From NCBI GenBank assembly GCA_024743275.1, contig JANSWW010000001.1, positions 310,001 to 374,000 on the forward strand: a stretch of 64,000 nucleotides of DNA, read 5' to 3'. Positions 1 to 6,221 of this stretch are shown in pieces. The number at the start of each line of letters is the position of its first letter. Within the stretch, counting starts at the first letter, position 1. This DNA comes from Alphaproteobacteria bacterium (GTDB lineage: Bacteria; Pseudomonadota; Alphaproteobacteria; JANSWW01). Made by a program: the position numbers and the translations under genes. The notes under the pieces are model-generated. The model had not been told where the DNA came from. It saw nothing but the letters and a program-made list of their open reading frames with translations, and made no database searches.

Positions 1-430
1 CTTGCAGCGTGCCCGCCACCTGGGTCAGCACGTCCAACTCACCCTTCTCCAAGGCGAGCAGGGCGGCGTTCATGGTGTTAGTCGCGGCCCGGCGCCGGGC
101 ATGGTCATGGATGATCCGGGCATACCCCTTTGCATCCCCGACCAGGACCGCACCCTCAATCTCAATCAGATAGCGAAGGAGCCCTTGCTTGCCCTCAGAG
201 GCGAACGCTATCTCCGCGACGGGCAGCCCTTCAAGGCGCGGCAGTAGCGTCAAGCTGTTGGCTGTCGCCTGCGAATAGTACAGTTTCTTAACTTCCTCGA
301 AGATTGCCCCGTTCAACGGGTCTTGGAAATGCTCCCCCTTGAGCCCTCCGCAGTCCTCGATCCTGGCGTTCCGCTCCATCAATGCAGACAGCAGCGCGTG
401 CTCTGTCTCCACCCCCACTGTATCGGTCAT
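1..430 (-). CDS. replicative DNA helicase, DnaB-like N-terminal part (cut by window edge)
   Basis: The minus strand from the ATG at 430 stays open to the edge, giving 143 residues. The product begins with an alpha-helical region typical of the DnaB N-terminal domain: the segment EHALLSALMERNARIED, then EHFQDP, then IFEEVKKLY, and later YARIIHDHARRRA, in the same order as in DnaB_N. The Walker ATPase half would be left of the window. The gene starts inside the stop codon of the VRR-NUC gene (TAATG overlap), so the two are translationally coupled. It presumably unwinds DNA at the phage replication fork. Family assignment rests on the N-terminal domain only. Confidence 0.75.
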   Translation of the reverse strand, partial: MTDTVGVETEHALLSALMERNARIEDCGGLKGEHFQDPLNGAIFEEVKKLYYSQATANSLTLLPRLEGLPVAEIAFASEGKQGLLRYLIEIEGAVLVGDAKGYARIIHDHARRRAATNTMNAALLALEKGELDVLTQVAGTLQ

Positions 431-795
431 TACGCCAGCCTCCCCCGCATGGGGACGCCCCAGCCCTCCAAGGTCTTCACCACGTCATCGATTGACCGGC
501 AGACTTCGACCTTGTGCCCGATTGCGCGCATCCTTTCATGCAGGGCCCGCTGGTGGGGAGTGGCATACTTCTCCGGCGCCTTGACCTCGATCCAGACCGA
601 TCGACCATCTGGCAACAGAATCGTCAGATCTGGAATGCCAGCCAACTGGCCTAAAGCCTTCGCGAGCCCGGCCGCCGCCTTTCCCCGGTATCCCTTGGGG
701 TTCACGGCTGTCACAATGACCTCCGGCGGCAGCAGGATCGCCAGTTTCTCGACAATATCCTTTTGGATGTCGTCCTCGGGGTTCGCTCTAGCCAT
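430..795 (-). CDS. VRR-NUC domain nuclease
   Basis: A 121-residue stand-alone VRR-NUC protein of the PD-(D/E)xK nuclease superfamily. The core is visible: GIPDLTILLPDGRSVWIEVK supplies Asp56, Glu70 and Lys72 of the catalytic site, followed by Gln82 in the helix that usually carries a conserved Q. An N-terminal EDDIQKDIVEKL helix precedes it. Phage VRR-NUC proteins of this size are often encoded beside replication genes and are thought to cut branched or flapped DNA. Its start overlaps the end of the Cro-like gene by 8 bases and its stop overlaps the helicase start by one base, so cro, nuclease and helicase form one leftward operon. Confidence 0.85.
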   Translation of the reverse strand: MARANPEDDIQKDIVEKLAILLPPEVIVTAVNPKGYRGKAAAGLAKALGQLAGIPDLTILLPDGRSVWIEVKAPEKYATPHQRALHERMRAIGHKVEVCRSIDDVVKTLEGWGVPMRGRLA

Positions 796-1000
796 CGGCG
801 ACTTCCTTCTCCAAAAGGTGGTAGAAGTCCCTCTGCGTGACCTTTCCGTCTGTATGGATGTCGAGTTTTTGCAGGGCTTCCAGGTTTGGTCGCCGCTTGC
901 GTCTTTCCCACTGGGTCAGGGAGAAATAGGGGATTCCAGACCGTCGGGAGAACTCCCGCCGAGAGATTCCCTCACTTTTCAGCCAATCTGCGAGTTTCAT
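788..1000 (-). CDS. Cro-like helix-turn-helix repressor
   Basis: A 70-residue basic protein beginning MKLADWLKSEGISRREFSRR, with a helix-turn-helix in residues 7-40 (ISRREFSRRSGIPYFSLTQW). It is the first gene of the leftward operon and is divergent from the CI-like gene at 1199, which is the position of a Cro or antirepressor-type regulator. It likely binds operators in the 1001-1198 gap to tune repressor synthesis. The stop overlaps the VRR-NUC start. The C-terminus (from about residue 47) is not a familiar extension. Confidence 0.75.
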   Translation of the reverse strand: MKLADWLKSEGISRREFSRRSGIPYFSLTQWERRKRRPNLEALQKLDIHTDGKVTQRDFYHLLEKEVADG

Positions 1001-1198
1001 AAATTACCCATTCCGATGTTGTGGAACGGGCACGTTATCATAAATTGCGTTTTGGGCAACAAAAGCGTTTCGGTGTAACCTAAAGGCCAACCGGCAATCT
1101 GAATTGACACCAATATGAACGGATTAGGAAAATTTTCTGTGCGGAAAACTGAATCTTATGATTAAGTATATAGGAACATTAATCCGAGGCAGGATACC
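1001..1198. promoter_or_regulatory. divergent cro/cI control region
   Basis: This gap lies between the divergent Cro-like and CI-like genes and is AT-rich against its surroundings. Reading leftward, a -10 candidate TATGAT lies at 1037-1042 (complement) and the motif TTGCGTTTTGGG at 1045-1056 falls in its spacer. Bases 1045-1059 also form the imperfect palindrome TTGC-N7-GCAA. Reading rightward, a -10 candidate TATGAT lies at 1157-1162, with no good -35. A second inverted repeat, TTTTC-N6-GAAAA, is at 1133-1148. AGGA at 1191-1194 is the likely ribosome site of the CI-like gene. The operator assignment is inference from repeat position. Confidence 0.6.
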
Positions 1199-1870
1199 AT
1201 GGTGCAATTTCTGATGGCAAACGACGACGGAAGTGGTTCGGATACGCCCGGTTCGAATACCCGCAAGCGCGCCCTCGAAACCAAGGATATTGCGGAACGC
1301 ATCGAGTTCTTCCGCAAGCGTAAGGGGCTCAATAAGGCAACCGTCGCGCAGGAAATCGACCTGTCGCCCCAACAGTACACCCGCCTGTCCAAAGGTGAGC
1401 GCCGCATTTCGATTGCGGATCTCGACGTGCTGCAGGATGTCCTGGGGGTATCACTGATTGATCTGCTCCCGCCGGAACGGATCCGCGGCACCCACGGCAA
1501 GCTGCGCCAGATGAAGGTGATCGGATCAATCGCTGCTGGCCCCCTAGAGGAAATGCTGTCGGCAACAGAGGAGACGATCTGGTCGGCCGCGCCGGAAGAG
1601 TGCTTCGCCGTCCAGGTGCGCGGTGACAGCATGGACATCGTGCTCAAGCCCGGCACCGTCTGCGTGGTCGATCCGAACAAGGTCGATCTGAAGCAGGGCG
1701 CAATGTACCTGCTGGCCGAGCACGGTCAGTTGACCATCAAGGAGTATCGGTACGCCGGGGACAGCAGCATGTTTGTGCCGCGCTCGACGAATCCCGAGCA
1801 CCTGCCCATTGTGGCGAACCCCGACATTCACATCTATGGCCGCGTCACGCAGGCCATCACGAATTTCTGA
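1199..1870 (+). CDS. CI/LexA-type phage repressor with S24 autoprotease domain
   Basis: A 223-residue repressor. Residues about 30-90 form an XRE-type helix-turn-helix (NKATVAQEIDLSPQQYTRLS). The C-terminal half is an S24 (LexA-like) peptidase domain: the nucleophile is Ser144 in VRGDSMD and the general-base lysine is Lys181 in LTIKEYR, 37 residues apart as in LexA. A likely self-cleavage bond is Ala113-Gly114 in SIAAGPLEE. This predicts RecA-stimulated cleavage and SOS induction of the prophage. The ATG at 1199 has AGGA at 1191-1194; an in-frame ATG at 1214 is possible. The gene faces the Cro-like gene and lies directly before the recombination operon. Confidence 0.9.
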   Translation: MVQFLMANDDGSGSDTPGSNTRKRALETKDIAERIEFFRKRKGLNKATVAQEIDLSPQQYTRLSKGERRISIADLDVLQDVLGVSLIDLLPPERIRGTHGKLRQMKVIGSIAAGPLEEMLSATEETIWSAAPEECFAVQVRGDSMDIVLKPGTVCVVDPNKVDLKQGAMYLLAEHGQLTIKEYRYAGDSSMFVPRSTNPEHLPIVANPDIHIYGRVTQAITNF

Positions 1871-1942
1871 TGGCAAGGGAGGGTCGCCTATATAGGGCCC
1901 TCCGCCGACTTGCGATTTTCGCAAAAATTTCACCTGATTATA

Positions 1943-1970
1943 TTGACGAATTTGCGTTTTGGGTTAGCAT
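1943..1970 (+). promoter_or_regulatory. early rightward promoter with embedded operator motif
   Basis: TTGACG at 1943-1948 and TAGCAT at 1965-1970 form a sigma-70-like promoter with a 16-base spacer, about 30 bases before the exonuclease ATG at 2001. The 12-mer TTGCGTTTTGGG at 1952-1963 sits in the spacer and is identical to bases 1045-1056 in the cro/cI gap. A repressor bound here would block RNA polymerase, so this is the likely CI-controlled promoter of the recombination and integration operon. Confidence 0.6.
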
Positions 1971-2000
1971 GGGTTCCACGAAAGAACGTGGGGACCATCC

Positions 2001-2867
2001 ATGCAACCAGGATCGCCGGAATGGCACGCGGAGCGACGCAAAGGATTAGGCGGCTCCGACCAAAAGCTGCTCGATGAAGGGCGCTATCAAGAACTCTGGG
2101 AAATCAAAACCGGCCGCCGCGAGCCGGAAAACCTAGATCACATCCTGCCCGTCCGCATGGGCAGTTTTACCGAACCGTTCAACATCGAATGGTTTATGCA
2201 GGAGACGGGCTACGAGGTCATCACCGACCCGACCCAGACCCAGAACTTCGCACATCACGACTACCCGTTCCTGCGGGCCAACCTCGACGGCATCGTTGTC
2301 GCCGAGGCGCGCGGGCCGATTGAGTGCAAGCACGTCAACCAGTTCTCGGACATGGGCAAGGTCTTCGAGACCTATTACGGCCAGTGTCAGCACCAGTTGC
2401 TGGTGTCCGGATATGGCCAGTGCTGGCTCTCCGTCTTCTTCGGCACGCTCGAATGGAAGCACACCATTGTGCCGGCGAACATCGACTATCAGCTTTCGCT
2501 GATCGATCGGGCGGCCTGGTTCTGGGATTTCGTTGAACGCGACGTGCCGCCGAATGGCGCTGCTCCGGAGACGACCGAGGCGGCCAAGGAGGCGCGCGAG
2601 GAAGCCCTGCGCGAGGTCGATATGACCGGCAGCAACGAGTGGGGCAGCCACGCCGCCGCCTGGCTCGACGCGCGCATCAAGGCCGCCGACCTCAAGAAGA
2701 CGACCGACGAGGCCGCCGACGGCCTCAAGAAGCTGATCCCGAGCGACGCCAAGAAAGCCTACGGCTACGGCGTCCAGGTCGTCCGTGCCAAGACCGGCAC
2801 CCTCTCCCTCAAAGACCACAAGGCATCCGCGCCGAAGGAGGCCAGTGATGGCGACAGCAAAGACTGA
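2001..2867 (+). CDS. YqaJ-type viral recombinase / 5'-3' exonuclease
   Basis: A 288-residue lambda-Exo-like exonuclease of the YqaJ family. The N-terminus GSPEWHAERRKGLGGSD matches the start of the fold. Catalytic residues are visible as Glu58 in MGSFTEP, Asp96 in ANLDGIV, and Glu108 and Lys110 in IECKH, which reproduces the D...ExK metal site. The C-terminal 90 residues are charged and helical. With the Erf annealing protein directly downstream it forms a two-component recombinase: Exo resects double-strand ends and Erf anneals the single strands. The gene is first in the rightward operon. Its end overlaps the Erf start by 20 bases. Confidence 0.88.
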   Translation: MQPGSPEWHAERRKGLGGSDQKLLDEGRYQELWEIKTGRREPENLDHILPVRMGSFTEPFNIEWFMQETGYEVITDPTQTQNFAHHDYPFLRANLDGIVVAEARGPIECKHVNQFSDMGKVFETYYGQCQHQLLVSGYGQCWLSVFFGTLEWKHTIVPANIDYQLSLIDRAAWFWDFVERDVPPNGAAPETTEAAKEAREEALREVDMTGSNEWGSHAAAWLDARIKAADLKKTTDEAADGLKKLIPSDAKKAYGYGVQVVRAKTGTLSLKDHKASAPKEASDGDSKD

Positions 2868-3636
2868 ACGCACCCCCCAGCAGGCGCTGTACGCGGCCCT
2901 GGTCGCCGCTCAAGCCGAGATCAAGAACGTCGAGCCGAACCAGGAGAACACCTATCACGGCAGCAAATACGCTGACCTGTCGGCCGTTCTCGATGCGGTG
3001 CGGCCGGTCTTCACCGCGAAGGGGCTGGCCATCGCGCAAGTCCTGCAGGTCGATCAGCATGGCGCCGAGTTCCTGCGAACGATCGTCATGCACGAGGACG
3101 GCGGCACGCTGGAGTCCGACTACCGGCTCCCGCCCTACAAGCGGACGCAAGAGCGCGGATCCGACATCACCTATGCTCGCCGCTACTCGCTCTCCGCCAT
3201 CGCCGGCATCTCGGCCGAGGAGGATGACGACGGCAACAAGGGGCAGGACACCCGGCGCGATGCCGCGCCCAAGTCGCAGCGCGGCGATCCGGTCCAGTCC
3301 CCGCCGCCCCCTGCGGCCCCGCGGGCTATGCCGCCCGGCGCCCCGACCGGTGGCGCGAGCCAGCAGCCTCCGCCCCCGCCGGCGACCTACACCTACCGGG
3401 ACCTTCAGGGTGGCCAGCAGGTCGTCGTAGGCCCGGCCCAGTTTCTCCATGCGCTCCAAACTGGTCTGAGCGTTGCCGACCCTCGGGACCGGCAGATGCT
3501 GCGCGACCACAACAGCGCGGAGATCCAGCGTTTGTTCAGCGGTCTCAGTGAAGAGGCGGCATCCCGCTTCTCGGAGACCATGAACAACATCCGCGCCCTC
3601 ATCGCAGAAGGCGCACCAGCCCAAACAGGAGGATAG
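2848..3636 (+). CDS. Erf-family single-strand annealing protein
   Basis: A 262-residue protein of the phage Erf family. Conserved features include NTYHGSKYADLSAVLDAVRP near residues 32-51 and GSDITYARRYSLSAIAGI near residues 105-122, followed by an acidic EEDDDGNKGQ stretch and then a Pro/Gln-rich linker and a helical C-terminus. The ATG at 2848 is chosen because AAGGAGG at 2835-2841 lies 6 bases before it; upstream in-frame codons lie within the exonuclease gene. It anneals complementary single strands produced by the exonuclease, for recombination or genome circularisation. Confidence 0.88.
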   Translation: MATAKTERTPQQALYAALVAAQAEIKNVEPNQENTYHGSKYADLSAVLDAVRPVFTAKGLAIAQVLQVDQHGAEFLRTIVMHEDGGTLESDYRLPPYKRTQERGSDITYARRYSLSAIAGISAEEDDDGNKGQDTRRDAAPKSQRGDPVQSPPPPAAPRAMPPGAPTGGASQQPPPPPATYTYRDLQGGQQVVVGPAQFLHALQTGLSVADPRDRQMLRDHNSAEIQRLFSGLSEEAASRFSETMNNIRALIAEGAPAQTGG

Positions 3637-3640
3637 GCCA

Positions 3641-3958
3641 ATGAGCCAACCGTTTGCAGATGTGCTCCGCTCTCTCGGGCAGAGCACGTACCAGGAAATG
3701 GGCGACCGTCTCCACGAAGTCGTGGAAGGCGTCCAGGAGACCGGCAAGGTCGGTGAGATCACCATCAAACTGAAGGTGAAGCCGAATGCCGAGGGTTCGG
3801 TGCTCGTCGAGAACGAGATCAAGTCCAAGGTGCCGGAACCGCCGCGCTCCGCAACGCACTTCTTCACCACGGCCGGCGGCGGCCTCGTCCGTAACGATCC
3901 GAACCAGACCGAAATGGATCTGCCGAAGGTCGTGAAGCGGGAGGCCGTCAATGATTGA
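3641..3958 (+). CDS. conserved phage protein of unknown function
   Basis: A 105-residue soluble protein starting MSQPFADVLRSLGQSTYQEM, with a GEITIKLKVKPNAEGSVLVE strand-rich middle and a C-terminal FFTTAGGGLVRNDPNQTEM segment. No catalytic motif is visible. It lies 4 bases after erf with an AGGAGG ribosome site, and its last 8 bases overlap the DUF2303 gene. Similar small proteins travel with Erf and DUF2303 genes in phage recombination cassettes, so a role in DNA recombination or replication is plausible but not shown by the sequence. Confidence 0.7.
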   Translation: MSQPFADVLRSLGQSTYQEMGDRLHEVVEGVQETGKVGEITIKLKVKPNAEGSVLVENEIKSKVPEPPRSATHFFTTAGGGLVRNDPNQTEMDLPKVVKREAVND

Positions 3959-4832
3959 GGCTCTTTCGATGCTGATGGATCGCATGGCGACAAAGGCGTT
4001 CAAGAGCACGAACGCCACGCCGCTGATTGCGATCCCCAACTCCATGGGCATCACGTCCATGGAGAAATTCGAGCCGCACCCGTCCGAAAAGCGCGGCCGC
4101 GTCACGGCCCACAGTGAAGACGGCATGATCGGCTATGTGACCGCGATGGGAGTCGAGCCGTGTTCGCGCCTCTACTACACGCCGACGAAGCGGGACAGTG
4201 AGGGCAGCCTTGTCCACATGGCCGTCTTCCAAGCGATCCTCGACGACCACGGCGAGAAGCCGGGGCATGGCGCGCACCTGGTGACGTACAAACCCACCTT
4301 CTCTGTGAACTGGGCCAAGTGGACTGCCTCCAATGGCGCGATGATGCGCCAGGCCGACTTCGCGCAGTTCATCGAGGACAATTACCCCGACATCGCCGAG
4401 GTCGAGTTCACCTGGAAGGGCAACTCCGGGCTCACGCCCAGTCAGGCCGACATGCTCGATCTGTCCACGAACCTGAAGGTGTCGCGGAAGGCCCAGTACC
4501 AGGAGGTCAACAACCTCAAGACCGGCGGCGTCGTTCTCAAGCGCGAGGAAGATGTCCAGGCGAACATCGCCAAGTCGGAGCGGGAGGTTCCTGACCTGTT
4601 TGGCCTGCGCCTGCCGATCTTCCGCGGCGGACCTGCCGTTGACGTGCTGGTTCGGTTCCGCTTCCGGCAGAACGACGGCGAACTGCGCCTCGGCTACGAG
4701 ATCTTCCAACTGGACGAGACCGAGGACGCGGAGGTCGAGGCCATGGTCAGTCGGATCTCCACCAAGACCAAGCTGCCGGCGATCGAAGCTTCGTTTGATC
4801 GCCCCGGCACTCGCTACGCCGACAGCATCTGA
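3951..4832 (+). CDS. DUF2303-family phage protein (YfdQ-like)
   Basis: A 293-residue protein resembling the DUF2303/YfdQ family. Recognisable parts are the HAVFQAILDDHG-like region (here HMAVFQAILDDHGEK), the helical FAQFIEDNYPDIAEVE segment, and SGLTPSQADMLDLSTNLKVS, followed by a strand-rich C-terminal half ending FRFRQNDGELRLGYEIFQLD. The biochemical function of this family is not established. Its place between the Erf cassette and an SSB-tip protein suggests DNA metabolism. The start overlaps the preceding gene by 8 bases, which implies coupling. Confidence 0.7.
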   Translation: MIEALSMLMDRMATKAFKSTNATPLIAIPNSMGITSMEKFEPHPSEKRGRVTAHSEDGMIGYVTAMGVEPCSRLYYTPTKRDSEGSLVHMAVFQAILDDHGEKPGHGAHLVTYKPTFSVNWAKWTASNGAMMRQADFAQFIEDNYPDIAEVEFTWKGNSGLTPSQADMLDLSTNLKVSRKAQYQEVNNLKTGGVVLKREEDVQANIAKSEREVPDLFGLRLPIFRGGPAVDVLVRFRFRQNDGELRLGYEIFQLDETEDAEVEAMVSRISTKTKLPAIEASFDRPGTRYADSI

Positions 4833-4842
4833 GGAGCAGGCC

Positions 4843-5310
4843 ATGAGCCGTGAGTACGACGAAACCAACCGCTTCAAGCTGTTCCACAACGACCGTCCGA
4901 ACGGGCCGAACTCTGCCCAGGTGCAGGGCTCGATCAACATCGACGGCCGGGAATACTGGCTGAATGGCTGGTGGGGCAAGGAGGGGTCTAAGCTGGTCAT
5001 GTCGGGCTCCGTCCGACCGAAGGACCAGCAGGGCGGCTACGGCGGCGGGTATGGGCATGGTCACGGCGGCCATGGCGGGCACCAAAGCGGTGGATACCAG
5101 GGCGGTGGATACCATGGCGGGCATCGTGGCGGGCACCAGGGGCCGCCCCAGGGCGGCTACGGCAACCGTCAAGCCTACCAGGACCAGGCGCCCTATGGGC
5201 ACCAGGGCCCGCCGCCGCAGCATCATCAGGGACCGCCGCCGCAGCACCCGAACGATGGCTATGGCGCACCGCCGCCGCGGGGTGATCTCGACGATGAGAT
5301 TCCTTTTTGA
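4843..5310 (+). CDS. small phage protein with SSB-like acidic C-terminal tip
   Basis: A 155-residue protein in three parts. Residues 1-60 form a small, probably beta-rich domain (INIDGREYWLNGWWGKEG, then SGSVRPK). Residues 63-145 are low-complexity, rich in Gly, His, Gln, Pro and Tyr. The last six residues are DDEIPF, almost identical to the tip through which bacterial SSB recruits partner proteins. The N-terminal domain does not resemble the usual SSB OB-fold sequence. Position next to Exo, Erf and DUF2303 supports a single-strand DNA binding role. The ATG at 4843 follows GGAGCAGG at 4832-4839. SSB-like function is inferred from architecture. Confidence 0.65.
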   Translation: MSREYDETNRFKLFHNDRPNGPNSAQVQGSINIDGREYWLNGWWGKEGSKLVMSGSVRPKDQQGGYGGGYGHGHGGHGGHQSGGYQGGGYHGGHRGGHQGPPQGGYGNRQAYQDQAPYGHQGPPPQHHQGPPPQHPNDGYGAPPPRGDLDDEIPF

Positions 5311-5462
5311 ACAAGGCTCCCCACTTCCGACTGTCCCAGCATCAGGGACGGTTCGACGCTTACCTGCCTGCGCGTCTTGGCTTTTGGGTTCGCCAGGACC
5401 GGGTGCAAAGCCTCCGGGGGCCACGCTTCGGCGTTTTTAGTGGAGGTAAAGGTAGGCACTGA
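5307..5462 (+). CDS. small basic protein, overlapping TTG start (candidate)
   Basis: A 51-residue frame from a TTG at 5307 that overlaps the preceding stop (TTTTTGA). It ends in TGATG, so its stop overlaps the ATG of the next gene at 5462. The product begins NKAPHFRLSQHQGRFDAYLP and is rich in Arg, Gly and aromatic residues; no family is recognised. Perfect end-to-end overlaps on both sides, in an operon where most genes overlap, argue that it is translated. The lack of a clear ribosome site and the rare start codon weigh against it. If it is not coding, 5311-5461 is simply an intergenic gap. Confidence 0.4.
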   Translation: MNKAPHFRLSQHQGRFDAYLPARLGFWVRQDRVQSLRGPRFGVFSGGKGRH

Positions 5463-5941
5463 TGCGCCAAACAGCACTTTTCCGCCGGGTGGGGCTCGTT
5501 CTCCACCCGGTAGATCCCGAGGCCGAAGACCTCATTCAACGGCTCAAGGAATACGACGACGTGCTGGTGTCCATTCACCGGCCGCGGAACATCAAACAAC
5601 ACCGACTCTACTGGGTGCTGATGGGGATGATTGTAGAGAGCCAAGAAAACCCGGTCTTCCAGACCAAAGAGGCGGTGTCTGACGCCATCAAAATGGCCGC
5701 CGGCTACGTCGAAGCCAAGCCGACCTTGGACGGCTCCCTCGTGTGGGGACCGCGCAGCATGTCGGAAGGCTCCATGCCGGCGGCCGAGTTCGAGGACTTC
5801 TTTTCCCGAGCCCTCGACATCATCGCAACCAGGATCTGGCCTGGCATGACGCCCGGCGCGATCAAAGCCGAACTCTCCGCGATCCTCGGCTTCAACTACC
5901 ACCCGGCACTGGCACATGAATCTGACACGCAAGCAAACTGA
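5462..5941 (+). CDS. phage protein, DUF1367-like
   Basis: A 159-residue protein beginning MRQTALFRRVGLVLHPVDPE. The central segment HRPRNIKQHRLYWVLMGMIV and the C-terminal FEDFFSRALDIIATRIWPG resemble the layout of DUF1367 phage proteins, which have a conserved H(K/R)xYW/F core and a helical tail. The function of that family is unknown; such genes sit among early phage genes close to recombination functions. The assignment is by general pattern only. The ATG overlaps the stop of the candidate ORF at 5307-5462. The C-terminus overlaps the next gene by 26 bases. Confidence 0.55.
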   Translation: MRQTALFRRVGLVLHPVDPEAEDLIQRLKEYDDVLVSIHRPRNIKQHRLYWVLMGMIVESQENPVFQTKEAVSDAIKMAAGYVEAKPTLDGSLVWGPRSMSEGSMPAAEFEDFFSRALDIIATRIWPGMTPGAIKAELSAILGFNYHPALAHESDTQAN

Positions 5942-6221
5942 GGTCCTGGCCGGCCTCGCCGAACTGATGGCCCTCGAAGGCAAGGCCCCGACCCTGCAGG
6001 AACTCGGCGATCACTGCGGCATCAAGGCCAAGGCCCAGGTTCACACCCTGCTCGAAGCCCTCGAAGACTACGGGATGATCGCCAGCCAGCGATACACCCA
6101 GCGGGGCCGAAGCCTTACCGCGAAAGGGCTGCGCTACCTGCAGGCCCTCCGCGACCACACCAGCGTCTGCCCGGTGTGCAACAGCAGCATGGAGAAGCAG
6201 GATGACAGCAACGGCTCTTGA
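5916..6221 (+). CDS. small winged-helix DNA-binding protein, LexA-N-like
   Basis: A 101-residue protein. Residues 1-70 resemble the winged-helix domain of LexA: LTRKQTEVLAGLAELM, then PTLQELGDHCGIKAKAQVHT as the recognition helix region, then LEDYGMIASQ. No protease domain follows. The tail has a CPVCNSSM pair of cysteines (CxxC) that could bind metal, although only two cysteines are present there. It is likely a small transcription regulator of the early operon. The start lies 26 bases inside the preceding gene, and its end overlaps the next ATG at 6202. Confidence 0.65.
   Translation: MNLTRKQTEVLAGLAELMALEGKAPTLQELGDHCGIKAKAQVHTLLEALEDYGMIASQRYTQRGRSLTAKGLRYLQALRDHTSVCPVCNSSMEKQDDSNGS

Noticed and set aside
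1104..1132. TTGACA at 1104-1109 as the -35 of the repressor promoter
   Set aside because: No -10 element lies at 16-18 bases; the only good -10 (1157-1162) is far too distant.
5041..5290. Repetitive GGC/CAC-rich stretch, checked as a possible CRISPR or tandem repeat array
   Set aside because: The repetition is codon-level and encodes a Gly/His/Gln-rich linker; there are no regular repeats with spacers.
4964..5440. Frame of 158 codons overlapping the SSB-tip gene
   Set aside because: It is Arg/Thr/Met-rich and out of frame with the gene that has a ribosome site and a conserved tip.
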